Shown: positions 25,162 through 34,876, numbered from the stretch's first letter. The stretch: DNA of 64,000 bases from Ammoniphilus resinae (GCF_017873965.1 NZ_JAGGKT010000019.1:1-64000), one strand, 5' to 3'. Notes: generated from the sequence alone by a model not told the origin. Translations and numbers: made by a program.

Positions 25162-26166
25162 TTAATTTAGAATTTCCTTGTAATTATGTTTGTCTAGGAT
25201 AATGACCCCCGTGTCAATCATCATCGGTGTTTGCGTGTTATTGATTTCTTGGTTTCCATGATTAAGAGCATATAAAATTTGAACCGCATAGAAGGGCATT
25301 AAAGCTGTCTGTTGAACAACAGTACCTGAAATCACGCCGCTTTCGATAAAAGAAAGGACCTTTTGATCCTTATCCATGGCCATAATCTTGATTTCTCCAG
25401 ACCGGTTCAACCTGACGACTTCCTGCGCAACCCCAGCTCCTGCCACGGCTTCCACACAACCGATCCCTGCTAAATCAGGATACTTTCTAATTAATTCGGC
25501 AACTTGCTTTTCGACTAAGGATGCATTCGCCTGATTGTCAATCACCTCTACAACCTGGATTAAGGGATTTTTTCTTAACGCTTCAAGATATCCATATACC
25601 CGTTCATCTAGGTTGGGTTGACCCTTTTTAGTGACAAGCGCTACCTTTCCTTGCCCGCCAATTAACTTGGCCAGCCTAACTCCGCCTTCATATCCTGCCT
25701 GGAAATTGCCCGTCCCTACAAAAGCAATGCGTTTGGATCCTGGAAGATCCGAATCGACCGTCACAACCGGGATGTGTCTTTGGTAAGCTTCTTCGACTAA
25801 AGAATTAAGACCCTTATCAAAACCTATAACGATAATACCCGCTGGTTCTCTCGCAATGGCTTCCTGAAAGGATGTTCTCATGGCATTCAGATCCAAATCA
25901 TCGGGACCCACGTAATCCGTTTCAACCCCTAAAGCCTCTCCAGCTTTCTTCATCCCTAACTGATGGTCTTTAAAATACTCTACTTCTCCCAATGCTGAAA
26001 CCATGATATAGAGATCGTCACGTGGAACATTGGAAACATTCATCTGGTTTCCCCATTCTGTTGCTTGCAGAGGAATATTTCCATTGGCTTGTGGAGAACA
26101 ACCAGCCAAAAGGATTGAAAAGACAGCGATTACATGAAATAAATGCCAAAAGTCTTGATTCTTCAT
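25162..26166 (-). CDS. Second sugar-binding lipoprotein, paralogue
   Basis: 334 residues with lipobox LAGC (Cys 23). It aligns along its length with the 24091 product: shared YxxVSALGxxxYFxDHxLGM, EAIA or EQAIA, GIIVIGF/GIVVVGF, and a TVDSDLPGSKRIAFVGTGN block. It lies directly after the response regulator and before the transport binding protein. By analogy with sensor kinases that need a partner binding protein, one copy may serve sensing and the other transport; that is inference. Confidence 0.88.
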   Translation of the reverse strand: MKNQDFWHLFHVIAVFSILLAGCSPQANGNIPLQATEWGNQMNVSNVPRDDLYIMVSALGEVEYFKDHQLGMKKAGEALGVETDYVGPDDLDLNAMRTSFQEAIAREPAGIIVIGFDKGLNSLVEEAYQRHIPVVTVDSDLPGSKRIAFVGTGNFQAGYEGGVRLAKLIGGQGKVALVTKKGQPNLDERVYGYLEALRKNPLIQVVEVIDNQANASLVEKQVAELIRKYPDLAGIGCVEAVAGAGVAQEVVRLNRSGEIKIMAMDKDQKVLSFIESGVISGTVVQQTALMPFYAVQILYALNHGNQEINNTQTPMMIDTGVIILDKHNYKEILN

Positions 26167-26260
26167 AAAAGCCTGCTCCTTATTCCCCCCTTTACATTTA
26201 AGTATAGGGGTGTTTGATTAAACAAAAAATTCCCTCTTTTTATGATTTAGGTATCATTTT

Positions 26261-27022
26261 TTAGGCTTGAAGCTTCCTTTCCCTCTCCCTATACTCTCTT
26301 GGAGTCATTCCTTCCCACTTTTTAAATAGGCGGTAGAAGTGCTTTTCCTCAATATATCCGACCTTCTGGACGATTTCTTTAATCGAAAAATGGGTATGCA
26401 CCAATAGCTCCTTGGCCTTTGCTATTCGGACATGTGTGACAAAGTTAATAAAGGTATACCCCATGCTTTGGTGAAATAACGTACTGAAATACGTCGGATG
26501 CAGTTCAACAACATCTGCCACCTTCTGCAAGGAAAGCTCCTGACTAAAATGAGTTAAAATATAATTTTTTGCGTCATCGATCACTTTGGAATGGGACGAC
26601 TGTACCTCCAGAGGCAGTGTTTCTTCAAATCCATAGTGTCCGTTTTCTTTCAACTGTTCCACAATGGATTGAACGGATGCGTATAATTCATCCGATTCAA
26701 CCGGTTTTAATATATAGTCCGATGCCCCTAATTTTAAGGACTGTTTTGCATAGGAGAAATCATCATAGCCACTGATGACAATCACATAAGGAAGCTTGTT
26801 CTTTTTTAAAGAGAGTTTTTTCATCAGCTCTAATCCATCTATTTTTGGCATGCGAATGTCGACAAGAAGCAAGTGAATGTTTTTTTGTTCCATAATCTGC
26901 AGTGCTTCTTCCCCGTTTTCCGCTTGACCAGCGATCATAAACCCAAGCTGTTCCCAATCTAATGTGGCTATAATGCCTTCTCTCATCCAGTGTTCATCAT
27001 CCGCAATGAGTAATTGGTACAT
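26261..27022 (-). CDS. AraC-type response regulator (YesN-like)
   Basis: 253 residues from the ATG at 27022, which overlaps the end of the kinase gene by 26 bases. The receiver domain (MYQLLIADDEHWMREGI; phospho-acceptor Asp in LLVDIRMPKIDG; KPVESDEL) is followed by a C-terminal double helix-turn-helix AraC domain (VVELHPTYFSTLFHQSMGYTF; IAKAKELLVHTHFSIKEIVQKVGY). It probably activates the binding-protein/ABC/dehydratase genes that follow. Confidence 0.92.
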   Translation of the reverse strand: MYQLLIADDEHWMREGIIATLDWEQLGFMIAGQAENGEEALQIMEQKNIHLLLVDIRMPKIDGLELMKKLSLKKNKLPYVIVISGYDDFSYAKQSLKLGASDYILKPVESDELYASVQSIVEQLKENGHYGFEETLPLEVQSSHSKVIDDAKNYILTHFSQELSLQKVADVVELHPTYFSTLFHQSMGYTFINFVTHVRIAKAKELLVHTHFSIKEIVQKVGYIEEKHFYRLFKKWEGMTPREYRERERKLQA

Positions 27023-28793
27023 GTTCCTCACCTCTCGATACAATAGGCAAAATAAGACGCACGGTTGTCCCCTTTCCCACTTCACTCTGCACTTCTAGCC
27101 CATAAGGCGGACCAAATGTCAGCAGGACACGTTGGTGTACGTTGAAAAAACCAATTCCACTCTTAATCTGTTCTGATGTGCGAGTCACCGTTTGATGCAA
27201 GGAGTCTCTTAACAGTTGAAGCTGAACTTCCGTCATTCCTACCCCATCATCCCGAATTTCCCAAATTAATTGCTCTTGATCCACATTCCCAATAATATCA
27301 ATAGTCCCTCCTCCTTTTGGCTCAAGCCCATGCATAAAGGCATTTTCGACTAAGGGCTGGAGAACTAATTTAATCGTTTTTTGTTCAATTATCCCCTCGT
27401 CTATCTCCCAATTTACAGTCACTTTATCTCCAAAGCGGATCTTTTGGGCATCGACATAGTAACGTAAATGTTCCAGCTCCTTTTCAAAACTTACCCACTT
27501 GTCCTCGTGCTTGTTTATGCTATAGCGTAAGAGTTTCGATAAAGCAATGGAAAGGGTGTAAATTTCGGATACCTTACGGATTTTGGCTATACTTGCAATC
27601 GTTCCTAGCGTGTTGTACAAGAAGTGCGGATGAATTTGGGAGCGCAGCAGCTCTAGCATGTAGGATTTGTATAAGGTTTTATCCAGTTCATTAAGCATGT
27701 GATTGAAGCTATTCCCCAGATAGCCAATTTCATCATTTCGGTTTTGTTGATATCGTACCTGTAAATTACCAGACTCCACTCTACCCATTAACTTTTGCAG
27801 CTCCAGAATCGGTTGGGTCAATCTCCGAGAAAACAATACAGAAAGAAGGATGGAAAATAAAATACAGAAAAGTAGCACCCCCGCAATAGTCTTATAGACA
27901 ACTTGGGCTTCCTGCAGCATTTCTGCTTTCGATGTGGTAGAGATTAACACCCATGGAGAGCCCTCCAAATTTTTATACGTCACAAAATAATCGCTTCCAT
28001 TGATTGTTTTGTCTACGGTTTGCGTAACGTTGGAACCTGTTTTCACCATTTCCTCGATATCTTTGGTCATAAATTTCGGATTGGATTCGTATAGAAACTC
28101 CGATTGCTGCGGGTGATAGACAAAAAAGTGCGGGTATAACCCCTGTTTTTCACTCTGATGGACCACTTGTTCAAAAAGATCCTGTTTAAAATCTAAAACG
28201 AGGATTCCGTTAAATACATGACCTGGATATGAATAGAGCTTTTGCATATAGGAGAAAGCCCAATTATTAAAATAGGAATCCGGATTCTCATGTAAATCAG
28301 CCCATCTTGACTCCGTTATATACATGGAGGTTTTGGTTTGATCATGAATAAATGTCTGGAACCACTGTTCTTGGTTAAGAGGCCGTTTCAAATGGGAGTT
28401 AATCGGCGAAAAATATTGCGATAATAATAAGGTTCCGTTTTTATGAAAAATCGTCGCACCTGAACAAAATGGCAGCATCCGAAACTGCGTAACGGCATTC
28501 ATCGTTGCATATAGGTTATCTGTTGGCTTGGTATTTTCCGTAATCATGATTTTTGGATGATTTAACCCTTCCTGAATACTGCTGTCAAAATCGGGAAGGA
28601 GGGAAATTCTCCTAATCTCATCCAAATGGCTAGTTAAGTTTTTATTTACTTGATTTAAAAACAACTTGGTTTCTGTTTCCGATTGCTTTTCAGCTAGATT
28701 CGCAAAAAATGTATACATCAAAAAACTAAAGAGAATGACTGGAATCGAGGTACTGATAAGAAAGATAAGTAAAAATTTTAGCCTCAAGCTCAA
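26997..28793 (-). CDS. YesM-type sensor histidine kinase
   Basis: 598 residues. An N-terminal membrane helix (about 5-30) precedes a large extracellular sensor region (about 31-300). A second helix (about 302-322), a HAMP linker (RRLTQPILELQKLMGRVESGNLQVRY) and the His_kinase domain follow, with phospho-acceptor in QIHPHFLYNTLG. The ATPase domain has LVENAFMHG and GIGFFNVHQR. The class senses carbohydrates or peptides in Bacillales. It pairs with the overlapping regulator gene. Confidence 0.93.
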   Translation of the reverse strand: MSLRLKFLLIFLISTSIPVILFSFLMYTFFANLAEKQSETETKLFLNQVNKNLTSHLDEIRRISLLPDFDSSIQEGLNHPKIMITENTKPTDNLYATMNAVTQFRMLPFCSGATIFHKNGTLLLSQYFSPINSHLKRPLNQEQWFQTFIHDQTKTSMYITESRWADLHENPDSYFNNWAFSYMQKLYSYPGHVFNGILVLDFKQDLFEQVVHQSEKQGLYPHFFVYHPQQSEFLYESNPKFMTKDIEEMVKTGSNVTQTVDKTINGSDYFVTYKNLEGSPWVLISTTSKAEMLQEAQVVYKTIAGVLLFCILFSILLSVLFSRRLTQPILELQKLMGRVESGNLQVRYQQNRNDEIGYLGNSFNHMLNELDKTLYKSYMLELLRSQIHPHFLYNTLGTIASIAKIRKVSEIYTLSIALSKLLRYSINKHEDKWVSFEKELEHLRYYVDAQKIRFGDKVTVNWEIDEGIIEQKTIKLVLQPLVENAFMHGLEPKGGGTIDIIGNVDQEQLIWEIRDDGVGMTEVQLQLLRDSLHQTVTRTSEQIKSGIGFFNVHQRVLLTFGPPYGLEVQSEVGKGTTVRLILPIVSRGEEHVPITHCG

Positions 28794-28856
28794 ACTCCGT
28801 TCACCCCCTTTTTTCTTTCTATTTTAGCAGAATTTTATTTTATATAAAAATTAAAA

Positions 28857-28903
28857 AAAATCCATCCTTCTACGATTGATCTGTTAACCGTTGGATGGAT
28901 TTT
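28857..28903 (-). terminator. Terminator of the SDR gene
   Basis: AAAATCCATCC pairs with GGATGGATTTT; on the minus strand the stem is followed by eight T. It separates the SDR gene from the kinase gene, so they are probably not cotranscribed. Confidence 0.8.
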
Positions 28904-28912
28904 CTTCGTTAT

Positions 28913-29686
28913 TTATGGCAAGAAGCCCTGCACTCGATAGCCGCCATCTACGACAAGCGTTTCACCTGTTGTAAAGCTTGATTCATCGGAAGCTAAATAT
29001 ACCGCTGCAAGCGCAATTTCTCTTGGCTCAGCAATCCGTCCAACAGGATGGATATCGTTGAAAGCCTGCATGGCTTTCGTCGGATCTGGTGATTGGTTCT
29101 CCAAGTGTCGGCGCAAAATGGGTGTATTCACTGTTCCTGGTGCAATGACATTACAACGGATTCCCTCTTTTGCGTATTCAATGGCCGTTACCCGCGTCAT
29201 GGCATGTAGCCCCCCTTTGGCCGTGCCATAAGCAAACAATGTAGGATGCCCTGCTAGGGCATTCACTGAACCCATATTCACAATGGAGCCCTTCTGTTGC
29301 TTACGCATATGTGGAAGAACGTATTTCATGCACAGGAATGGACCTTTTAAGTTGACACTAATGACTCGCTCGAAGTTCTCCTCTGTCGTTTCTTCGGTCA
29401 TCCCATAGATTTGAATGGCTGCATTATTCACCAATATATCGATTCTTCCATACTGCTCTATCGTTTTTTGCACCATCGATTGCACAGAGGCTGAATTCGA
29501 AACATCGGTATGAATCGCCGTCACCTCTCCTAGACTAGAAAGATTCTCTACAGCGGCTTTGTTTTCTTCTTCAACGATCCCAGCAATAACAACCTTCGCA
29601 CCTTGTTTCAAAAACTCTTCGACAATCGCATAACCGATCCCCGTTGCACCACCAGTAACAATCGCTATTTTATCCTCCAAACGCAT
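28913..29686 (-). CDS. SDR family oxidoreductase, probable sugar dehydrogenase
   Basis: 257 residues from the ATG at 29686 (GAAGGAG upstream). It is a classical short-chain dehydrogenase: TGGATGIG nucleotide loop, D-x-S adenine region (HTDVS), NNAA, catalytic Ser (MGSVNA) and YGTAKGG for Tyr/Lys, ending in GETLVVDGGYRVQGF. The look is that of glucose/galactose 1-dehydrogenase-type enzymes. Beside an aldonate dehydratase operon it may oxidise the imported sugar to its lactone. Substrate is inferred. Confidence 0.85.
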   Translation of the reverse strand: MRLEDKIAIVTGGATGIGYAIVEEFLKQGAKVVIAGIVEEENKAAVENLSSLGEVTAIHTDVSNSASVQSMVQKTIEQYGRIDILVNNAAIQIYGMTEETTEENFERVISVNLKGPFLCMKYVLPHMRKQQKGSIVNMGSVNALAGHPTLFAYGTAKGGLHAMTRVTAIEYAKEGIRCNVIAPGTVNTPILRRHLENQSPDPTKAMQAFNDIHPVGRIAEPREIALAAVYLASDESSFTTGETLVVDGGYRVQGFLP

Positions 29687-29931
29687 TAGATCCTCTCCTT
29701 CATATATAGCATTCATTCTCCTGGAACCATCCGCTCAAATTTTTGAACGGGATATTTCGAAATTGGGAATAGCTTTCCTGGTGTCATTCCTAGTTCTAGA
29801 CTACCTTGTTACTACCAAACAATTCAATACGCAATTTTTAATATTCAAACTAAAATAAATCACCTCCTAACATACATTTTCTATTTAAAGGGCACACTAT
29901 GGAAGAATTTGTCTGATGAAAGGGATCTCCT

Positions 29932-31308
29932 ATGTATAAATCCAATCCAGCTAAATCGCTATTACCTTGGTTGCAATCCCAGCTAGCTGAATCCGATGAT
30001 ATCTGCCTGCAAAAGCTTGAATCGAAAGAGAAAAAAGCCCAGTTATTCTATATTAAGAGTATCTGCGACCAAGCATTCATTCAAGATCATCTGCTTATTC
30101 CCTTTTTCGAAACGGATTCTCTCCACGATTATCTGTCTTATATAGATAACCTTTTTCAAACCTCATCCTATATAAGTCCGGAAAAGACATTAAACCAATT
30201 ACTTCACGGATCGGTTGTCTTCATCTCAGGAATGAATATTCGTTTGATTGATATAAGGAAGGTGGCCAACACCGGAATTTCTGAAGCCAAAATTGAATCT
30301 ACGGTTCAAGGGCCTCAGAATTCGTTTAGTGAAGACATTGCAACGAATTTAAACATGATTCGTGATCGATATTATCAGCCAAGTTTAAAGATTGAAAACC
30401 AAGAGATTGGAAATCAAGCCCCAACCCCAATTGCAATTATATATGATGAAAAATTAGTCGATCCAGCTGTCCTAGAGAGTGTAAACAAAAGACTCGCAGA
30501 AATTCAGGGTGAAATGGCGATCATTCTATCGATTGGACAGCTAGAACGACACTTAAGCCGAAGAAAAAGGACCATGTTTCCAACGATTATGCTAACAGAG
30601 CGACCCGATCGAGTGGCTTATAATTTAGCCCAAGGGAAAATTGCCATCGTCATGCAAGGCAATCCCTTTGTGTTACTTGTTCCAAGTGTTTTTTTTGATT
30701 TTATGGCCTCGATGGATGATTTATATCACACCTATTGGACTAGTCGTTTTGTCGTCGTTTTGCGTTATTTAGGGCTGTTCATCACGATTACCCTGCCCTC
30801 TTTATATGTAGTTTCTACTGCATACAATCCCGAACTGTTTCGCGTTCAACTTGCCGTAACGATTGCTGGCAGCCGAATTTCAGTGCCCTATCCCGCTTTT
30901 GTCGAGGTATTTTTGATGCTTTTGATGATGGAGTTTTTAACAGAGGCAAGTCTTCGCTTACCGAAGATGATTGGCTCGACAGCGACAACCGTTGGGGGGT
31001 TGATCTTAGGACAGGCGGCTACGGAAGCGGCTCTTGTGAGCAATATTATGGTCATTCTGATTGCTGCGGTAGCCATTTCAAACTTTGTCATTCCGATCAA
31101 TGCCATGGGTTTTGCGATGCGAGGTGTAAAGTATTTATTATTATTCATTTCAACCGTATTCGGGATGATTGGATTTATTGTTGGACTGGTGGGAATCGTT
31201 GCCTATCTTGTGCATTTGGATAGCTTTGGTCAGCCCTATTTAAAACTATTTATGAAAAGTTCAACAGATCAGGAAGAAATTACGCGGGTGAAGGAAGAAC
31301 AAGGATGA
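29932..31308 (+). CDS. GerA-family spore germination protein, A subunit
   Basis: 458 residues. A hydrophilic N-terminal half (VVFISGMNIRLIDIRKVANTGISEAKIESTVQGPQNSF segment and later ERPDRVAYNLAQGKIAIVMQG) precedes a membrane half with about five helices, including VPYPAFVEVFLMLLMMEF and GSTATTVGGLILGQAA. It forms the nutrient germinant receptor of the spore inner membrane with the B and C subunits that follow. It is slightly shorter than typical GerAA (about 480). The B gene overlaps its stop in ATGA. Confidence 0.93.
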   Translation: MYKSNPAKSLLPWLQSQLAESDDICLQKLESKEKKAQLFYIKSICDQAFIQDHLLIPFFETDSLHDYLSYIDNLFQTSSYISPEKTLNQLLHGSVVFISGMNIRLIDIRKVANTGISEAKIESTVQGPQNSFSEDIATNLNMIRDRYYQPSLKIENQEIGNQAPTPIAIIYDEKLVDPAVLESVNKRLAEIQGEMAIILSIGQLERHLSRRKRTMFPTIMLTERPDRVAYNLAQGKIAIVMQGNPFVLLVPSVFFDFMASMDDLYHTYWTSRFVVVLRYLGLFITITLPSLYVVSTAYNPELFRVQLAVTIAGSRISVPYPAFVEVFLMLLMMEFLTEASLRLPKMIGSTATTVGGLILGQAATEAALVSNIMVILIAAVAISNFVIPINAMGFAMRGVKYLLLFISTVFGMIGFIVGLVGIVAYLVHLDSFGQPYLKLFMKSSTDQEEITRVKEEQG

Positions 31309-32402
31309 GTCGTTTTTACTATTATCTGATTTTCCTCAATATGACGGTGAATGTGGTCGCTTTTGTTCCGAATGTTCTTCTTCAGCAACGTTTCATTGGA
31401 GCGGTACCCTCCATGGTGATTGCACTAATCGTGGGAACCATCAATGCAGCGATTTTTGGTTTTTGTATCAACCGCTTTCCCGGTGAGGGTTTACCAGAAA
31501 TCCTGAACCGCTATGTGAAACCGTGGATTCGCACGCTGTTCTTGCTACTTATGGGGGTTACCTGGTTTATTGCGGGGATCATCACGATTTTGATTTTTGT
31601 CGATGTAAGTAAACAGTATATTAACCCCGAAATGCCTGAATGGACTTTTTTATTCATCTTCCTTGCCTTTGTTGTTTTATGTGCAAAAATGCCATCGATC
31701 AAAGTTTTGTACTTATTGGAACTGCTTTTAATTCTTAATTTGCCGCTCGTTGCGATCATCTTTCTCAAGGTTTATACCCACCCCTATTTCTCCTGGGATG
31801 CAGTGAAAGAAGTAGGTACACATGCCCTCACTATTCCGGCATGGGATAGTTTCACTGTCGCTTTATACACGTTTGCCGGATATCTCAATATGGTTATTTT
31901 TGCTCGGGTGATGAAAGATCAATTTCAGTTTAAGCGAGGATGGATCATTGGCAGCGTTGCTTTTGTAAATTTATTTACAACCTTTTTTATTCCCATTGGG
32001 TTATTAGGAACAGAAGCCGTTGGCCATGCGAGGTACCCTTGGGTAATGACCGCTGATACCATTCGGTTTGATTTAAGCCCGATCGAGAGAGGGATTGGTT
32101 TATTTCTCTTACTTTATGTTTCTATTTCTCTAACAAGTGCGCTTATCCATTGGCATGTCGGTCTTGAATTAATGAAAGGGGCAGTAAATGTTAAAAAGTA
32201 TAAAGCAAAAGCTCAGCGGATTATTCCTTGGATGGTGACCCTTTTATTTTGCGGTGTTACCTTTGCCATCAATGAGCTCTTATTTCAATCCCAAATTCGT
32301 TCTTTTAGTATTGTTTGGTACACGATCCGCTTATTTGGCGAATTCCTATTGATCTTCTTATTGGGCTATTGTGCTTGGAGGCGAGGACATGAGGGGGTTT
32401 AA
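31305..32402 (+). CDS. GerB-family germinant receptor permease subunit
   Basis: 365 residues, ten hydrophobic helices, of the spore germination/APC-like permease family. Its start overlaps the A-subunit stop by four bases (ATGA). The B subunit is thought to bind the nutrient. The MPEWTFLFIFLAFVVLCAKMPSIKVL region and C-terminal basic tail are typical. Which germinant is recognised cannot be read from sequence. Confidence 0.92.
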   Translation: MSRFYYYLIFLNMTVNVVAFVPNVLLQQRFIGAVPSMVIALIVGTINAAIFGFCINRFPGEGLPEILNRYVKPWIRTLFLLLMGVTWFIAGIITILIFVDVSKQYINPEMPEWTFLFIFLAFVVLCAKMPSIKVLYLLELLLILNLPLVAIIFLKVYTHPYFSWDAVKEVGTHALTIPAWDSFTVALYTFAGYLNMVIFARVMKDQFQFKRGWIIGSVAFVNLFTTFFIPIGLLGTEAVGHARYPWVMTADTIRFDLSPIERGIGLFLLLYVSISLTSALIHWHVGLELMKGAVNVKKYKAKAQRIIPWMVTLLFCGVTFAINELLFQSQIRSFSIVWYTIRLFGEFLLIFLLGYCAWRRGHEGV

Positions 32403-33474
32403 ATTGTTGATGGTTTGTCTATTTTTCTTATTGGCAGGATGTGGATATAAGGATATTGATAAACGATTTTTTGTCGTAGCTATCGGTGTTGACAAGTCAA
32501 ACTCAGATCATGGGAAGTACAAAATAACTTTCAAAGTTGCCATTCCTCCAGACAAACCATCTGCCAAGTCCAATGAAGCGGAAATCATAACAACAGATTC
32601 CGATTCAATGACCGAAGCGGTTCGGATCACTCGCGCCCAGTTAGATAAAGAAATTGATTTTAGTCATACCAAAGCCATTATTTTTGGACAATCGCTTGTT
32701 CAGAAGGAGAACGTCTCAGAAATCATTGATTGGTTTGTCCGGAGAAGGGATATCCAACGGATTGCCTATACGGGGGTTGGATCCCCTACTGCCCTGGAAG
32801 TACTGAAAGTCAGACCGGCGTTCGAGCGTCTTCCAGGCAATTCTCTTTTTTTATATTTTGGCCGTTCAGGTACGGAAGCGCCTTATGTGATTACAGAACC
32901 CCTCTTTGACTTTTACCGACGGATTAAAGAAAAGGGAATTGACCCAGTCCTCCCGATTATTCAAGCGGAAGGTGATAAGTACTCCATTTTATCATCTGCG
33001 ATTTTTAAAAACTATCGAATGAACTTGACCCTCAATGATTTAGAGAGCGAAATTTTGAATTCATTCTTAGGCAGGCTAAAAAAGACAGACTTTAAAATTC
33101 AAGCAAATGGAGAGAGTTTTTTTGTTTTTGCAGACTCCGTTAAGCTCAATTACGATCTGCTGGCCGGGGAAAAGCCAACTATTCATATCCATTGTAAAAT
33201 GTCTGTCACCATTGAAGAGTCCAAACAAACATTAGCACTGGAAAAGATGCATCAATTGCAAATTCTAACCGAACAAGAAATCAGAAAAAACGTTCTCAAG
33301 TTGGTAAAAAAGTTTCAACAGGCTAACGTAGATCCGATCGGGTTTGGACTAAGATATCGAGGAAGTCATCTCAACAATCAAACCGAATGGCAAAAGTGGG
33401 AAGACATCTATCCAGAAATCGAATTTACAATGAAAGCAGAAGTGAAGGTACGAGGGACAGGGTCTATTTATTAG
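32389..33474 (+). CDS. GerC-family germinant receptor lipoprotein
   Basis: 361 residues from the ATG at 32389 (GGAGGCGAGG upstream), overlapping the B gene by 14 bases. The lipobox LLAGC (Cys 18) follows a short signal, then GYKDIDKRFFVVAIGVDKS and the C-terminal domain (LVKKFQQANVDPIGFGLRYRG). It is the lipid-anchored C subunit of the receptor on the outer face of the spore inner membrane. Expression in the forespore (sigma G) would be expected. Confidence 0.93.
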   Translation: MRGFKLLMVCLFFLLAGCGYKDIDKRFFVVAIGVDKSNSDHGKYKITFKVAIPPDKPSAKSNEAEIITTDSDSMTEAVRITRAQLDKEIDFSHTKAIIFGQSLVQKENVSEIIDWFVRRRDIQRIAYTGVGSPTALEVLKVRPAFERLPGNSLFLYFGRSGTEAPYVITEPLFDFYRRIKEKGIDPVLPIIQAEGDKYSILSSAIFKNYRMNLTLNDLESEILNSFLGRLKKTDFKIQANGESFFVFADSVKLNYDLLAGEKPTIHIHCKMSVTIEESKQTLALEKMHQLQILTEQEIRKNVLKLVKKFQQANVDPIGFGLRYRGSHLNNQTEWQKWEDIYPEIEFTMKAEVKVRGTGSIY

Positions 33475-33489
33475 TTACACAAACTGAAA

Positions 33490-33510
33490 GAAGCGGAGGA
33501 ATTCCGCTTC
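33490..33510 (+). terminator. Terminator of the germination operon
   Basis: GAAGCGGAGGAATTCCGCTTC followed by TTTTCCCTTTTT, 15 bases after the C-subunit stop. Its stem resembles the ATAAGCGG palindromes seen elsewhere in the window. Confidence 0.8.
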
Positions 33511-33541
33511 TTTTCCCTTTTTAACCGCTTTTATTTTTGCC

Positions 33542-33640
33542 CTAATCCGCTGCTGCTAAAACAATCACAAGAAGAACGTAAAGGACTAGAATGATTACAA
33601 AGTCTTCATCGTTAAATAAACCTTGAAATAAGCTCATCAT
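33542..33640 (-). CDS. YjcZ family micro-protein
   Basis: 32 residues: MMSLFQGLFNDEDFVIILVL, then a hydrophobic stretch ending AAAD. This is one transmembrane helix after an FxGLFND start, the YjcZ/sporulation-associated signature. AAAGGGGA stands upstream. Such proteins are common next to coat and germination genes in spore formers. A sister copy is at 49009-49104. Confidence 0.85.
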   Translation of the reverse strand: MMSLFQGLFNDEDFVIILVLYVLLVIVLAAAD

Positions 33641-33842
33641 TCAGTTCCCCTTTCCTTTAGAATACACCCATAATATATGAGCAACTTCCCATAAAGGAAT
33701 GGACACATGTCCATAAACATCGAAATTAGGTGGATGATTGAACACCGAACCAAAAGCGATTGTGTTTTCGTATGGAGGTTTAATATACTGTAAAAATACA
33801 GAATGACTTAAATTGGTACGCGTCATAAATGGGAGAGGTAGA

Positions 33843-34592
33843 ATGACAGGAAAAACGCATTTATATCTAGGAATTGTAACTGGTGTTGGTGTAGAAGCTG
33901 TATTAAACGGAATAGATATATGGTCTGTCAATGGACTCACGGAAATATTGGTAGGAGGCGTGTTAATTGGCGGACTATCGGCATTGGCTCCTGATCTAGA
34001 TTCAAGTGGAATGTTAGGGAAAATGGTAACTGAGAGTTCCCAAAAGGCCCGTTGGTTCGGATTTATATTGATTGCGATTTTAGGTGCCGTAGCTCTTTTT
34101 ACAGGGTTCGGACATACGACGGCGTTAAGTGTGGTGGCGGTATTATTACTATGTAGTCTATTGGTACGTGATGATATTCAACGAAAAGTGACTTTAGGGA
34201 TCTGGGGGACGGCTTTCGCCTACTTTGGGTTCATGAACAAAGAAACATGGTTGATTGCAATAGCCGCATTCTCCCTGCTATGTATGATTGCCAAGCATCG
34301 AGGATTAACACATACCGTATGGGCTTTGGGGTTATGGGCGTACGTCTGCTACTTAATCGGGATCCACTTCGGATTACAAAACCTGATGTGGGTTGGATTC
34401 AGCGGGTACTTATCACACCTATTTGCTGACTCGCTCACAAAAGAGAGGGTTCGTTATTTCTATCCTATCATTAAAATTCCGTTCGGTATTCCTTGGATTA
34501 AAACGGGTTCTGCTTCGGGAACCTTATACGAGTTTATTGTAAAAGCTGTTTATACCATCGTGATGATTGGATTCATCTTTGTCAGTCACTAA
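33843..34592 (+). CDS. Membrane-bound metal-dependent hydrolase (YdjM/YvsG family)
   Basis: 249 residues from the ATG at 33843 (GGGAGAGG upstream). Polar signatures MTGKTHLYLG, LAPDLDSSGMLG, AKHRGLTHTVW and GYLSHLFADSLTKERV supply conserved His/Asp residues between about six membrane helices. This is the LexA-binding/YdjM-like family of predicted metal-dependent hydrolases. Substrate is not established. A terminator follows at once. Confidence 0.85.
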   Translation: MTGKTHLYLGIVTGVGVEAVLNGIDIWSVNGLTEILVGGVLIGGLSALAPDLDSSGMLGKMVTESSQKARWFGFILIAILGAVALFTGFGHTTALSVVAVLLLCSLLVRDDIQRKVTLGIWGTAFAYFGFMNKETWLIAIAAFSLLCMIAKHRGLTHTVWALGLWAYVCYLIGIHFGLQNLMWVGFSGYLSHLFADSLTKERVRYFYPIIKIPFGIPWIKTGSASGTLYEFIVKAVYTIVMIGFIFVSH

Positions 34593-34600
34593 AAAAATAA

Positions 34601-34620
34601 CCCGCCAGGCGTTCGGCGGG
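34601..34620 (+). terminator. Rho-independent terminator
   Basis: CCCGCC-AGGCGTTC-GGCGGG with an A-run before and TTTAT after; ends the YdjM-like gene. Confidence 0.8.
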
Positions 34621-34699
34621 TTTATATTCAATTAGGGGGTCATTAATTGTAGTATACAGGCTCTTTGTTACGGAATAATTACAGAATGGTTAATTTTTA

Positions 34700-34876
34700 T
34701 TAATTTCGTAACCCGATGATTTCACCACTTGCTGTACGCTCACGTAAGTTTGTTTGAACATGCTGAATGGATTTCTTCTTGTGTAACGTCCTTGCAAATA
34801 AATTATTAGACAAAAGTGCAACAACGATTAAGACAATCCCAAGAAGGTCGAACCTCGTTACAGGGTTCCCTTGAAA
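34700..34876 (-). pseudogene. C-terminal fragment of an EamA-type transporter
   Basis: Reading leftward, FQGNPVTRFDLLGIVLIVVA and a basic tail (FARTLHKKK) match the last loop and helix of a drug/metabolite exporter; the usual form is FxGEPVTxxxLLGIxLIVxG. Everything before is missing. At about 34875 the sequence passes directly into the lysR fragment on the other strand, so one deletion seems to have fused the two. Confidence 0.5.
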
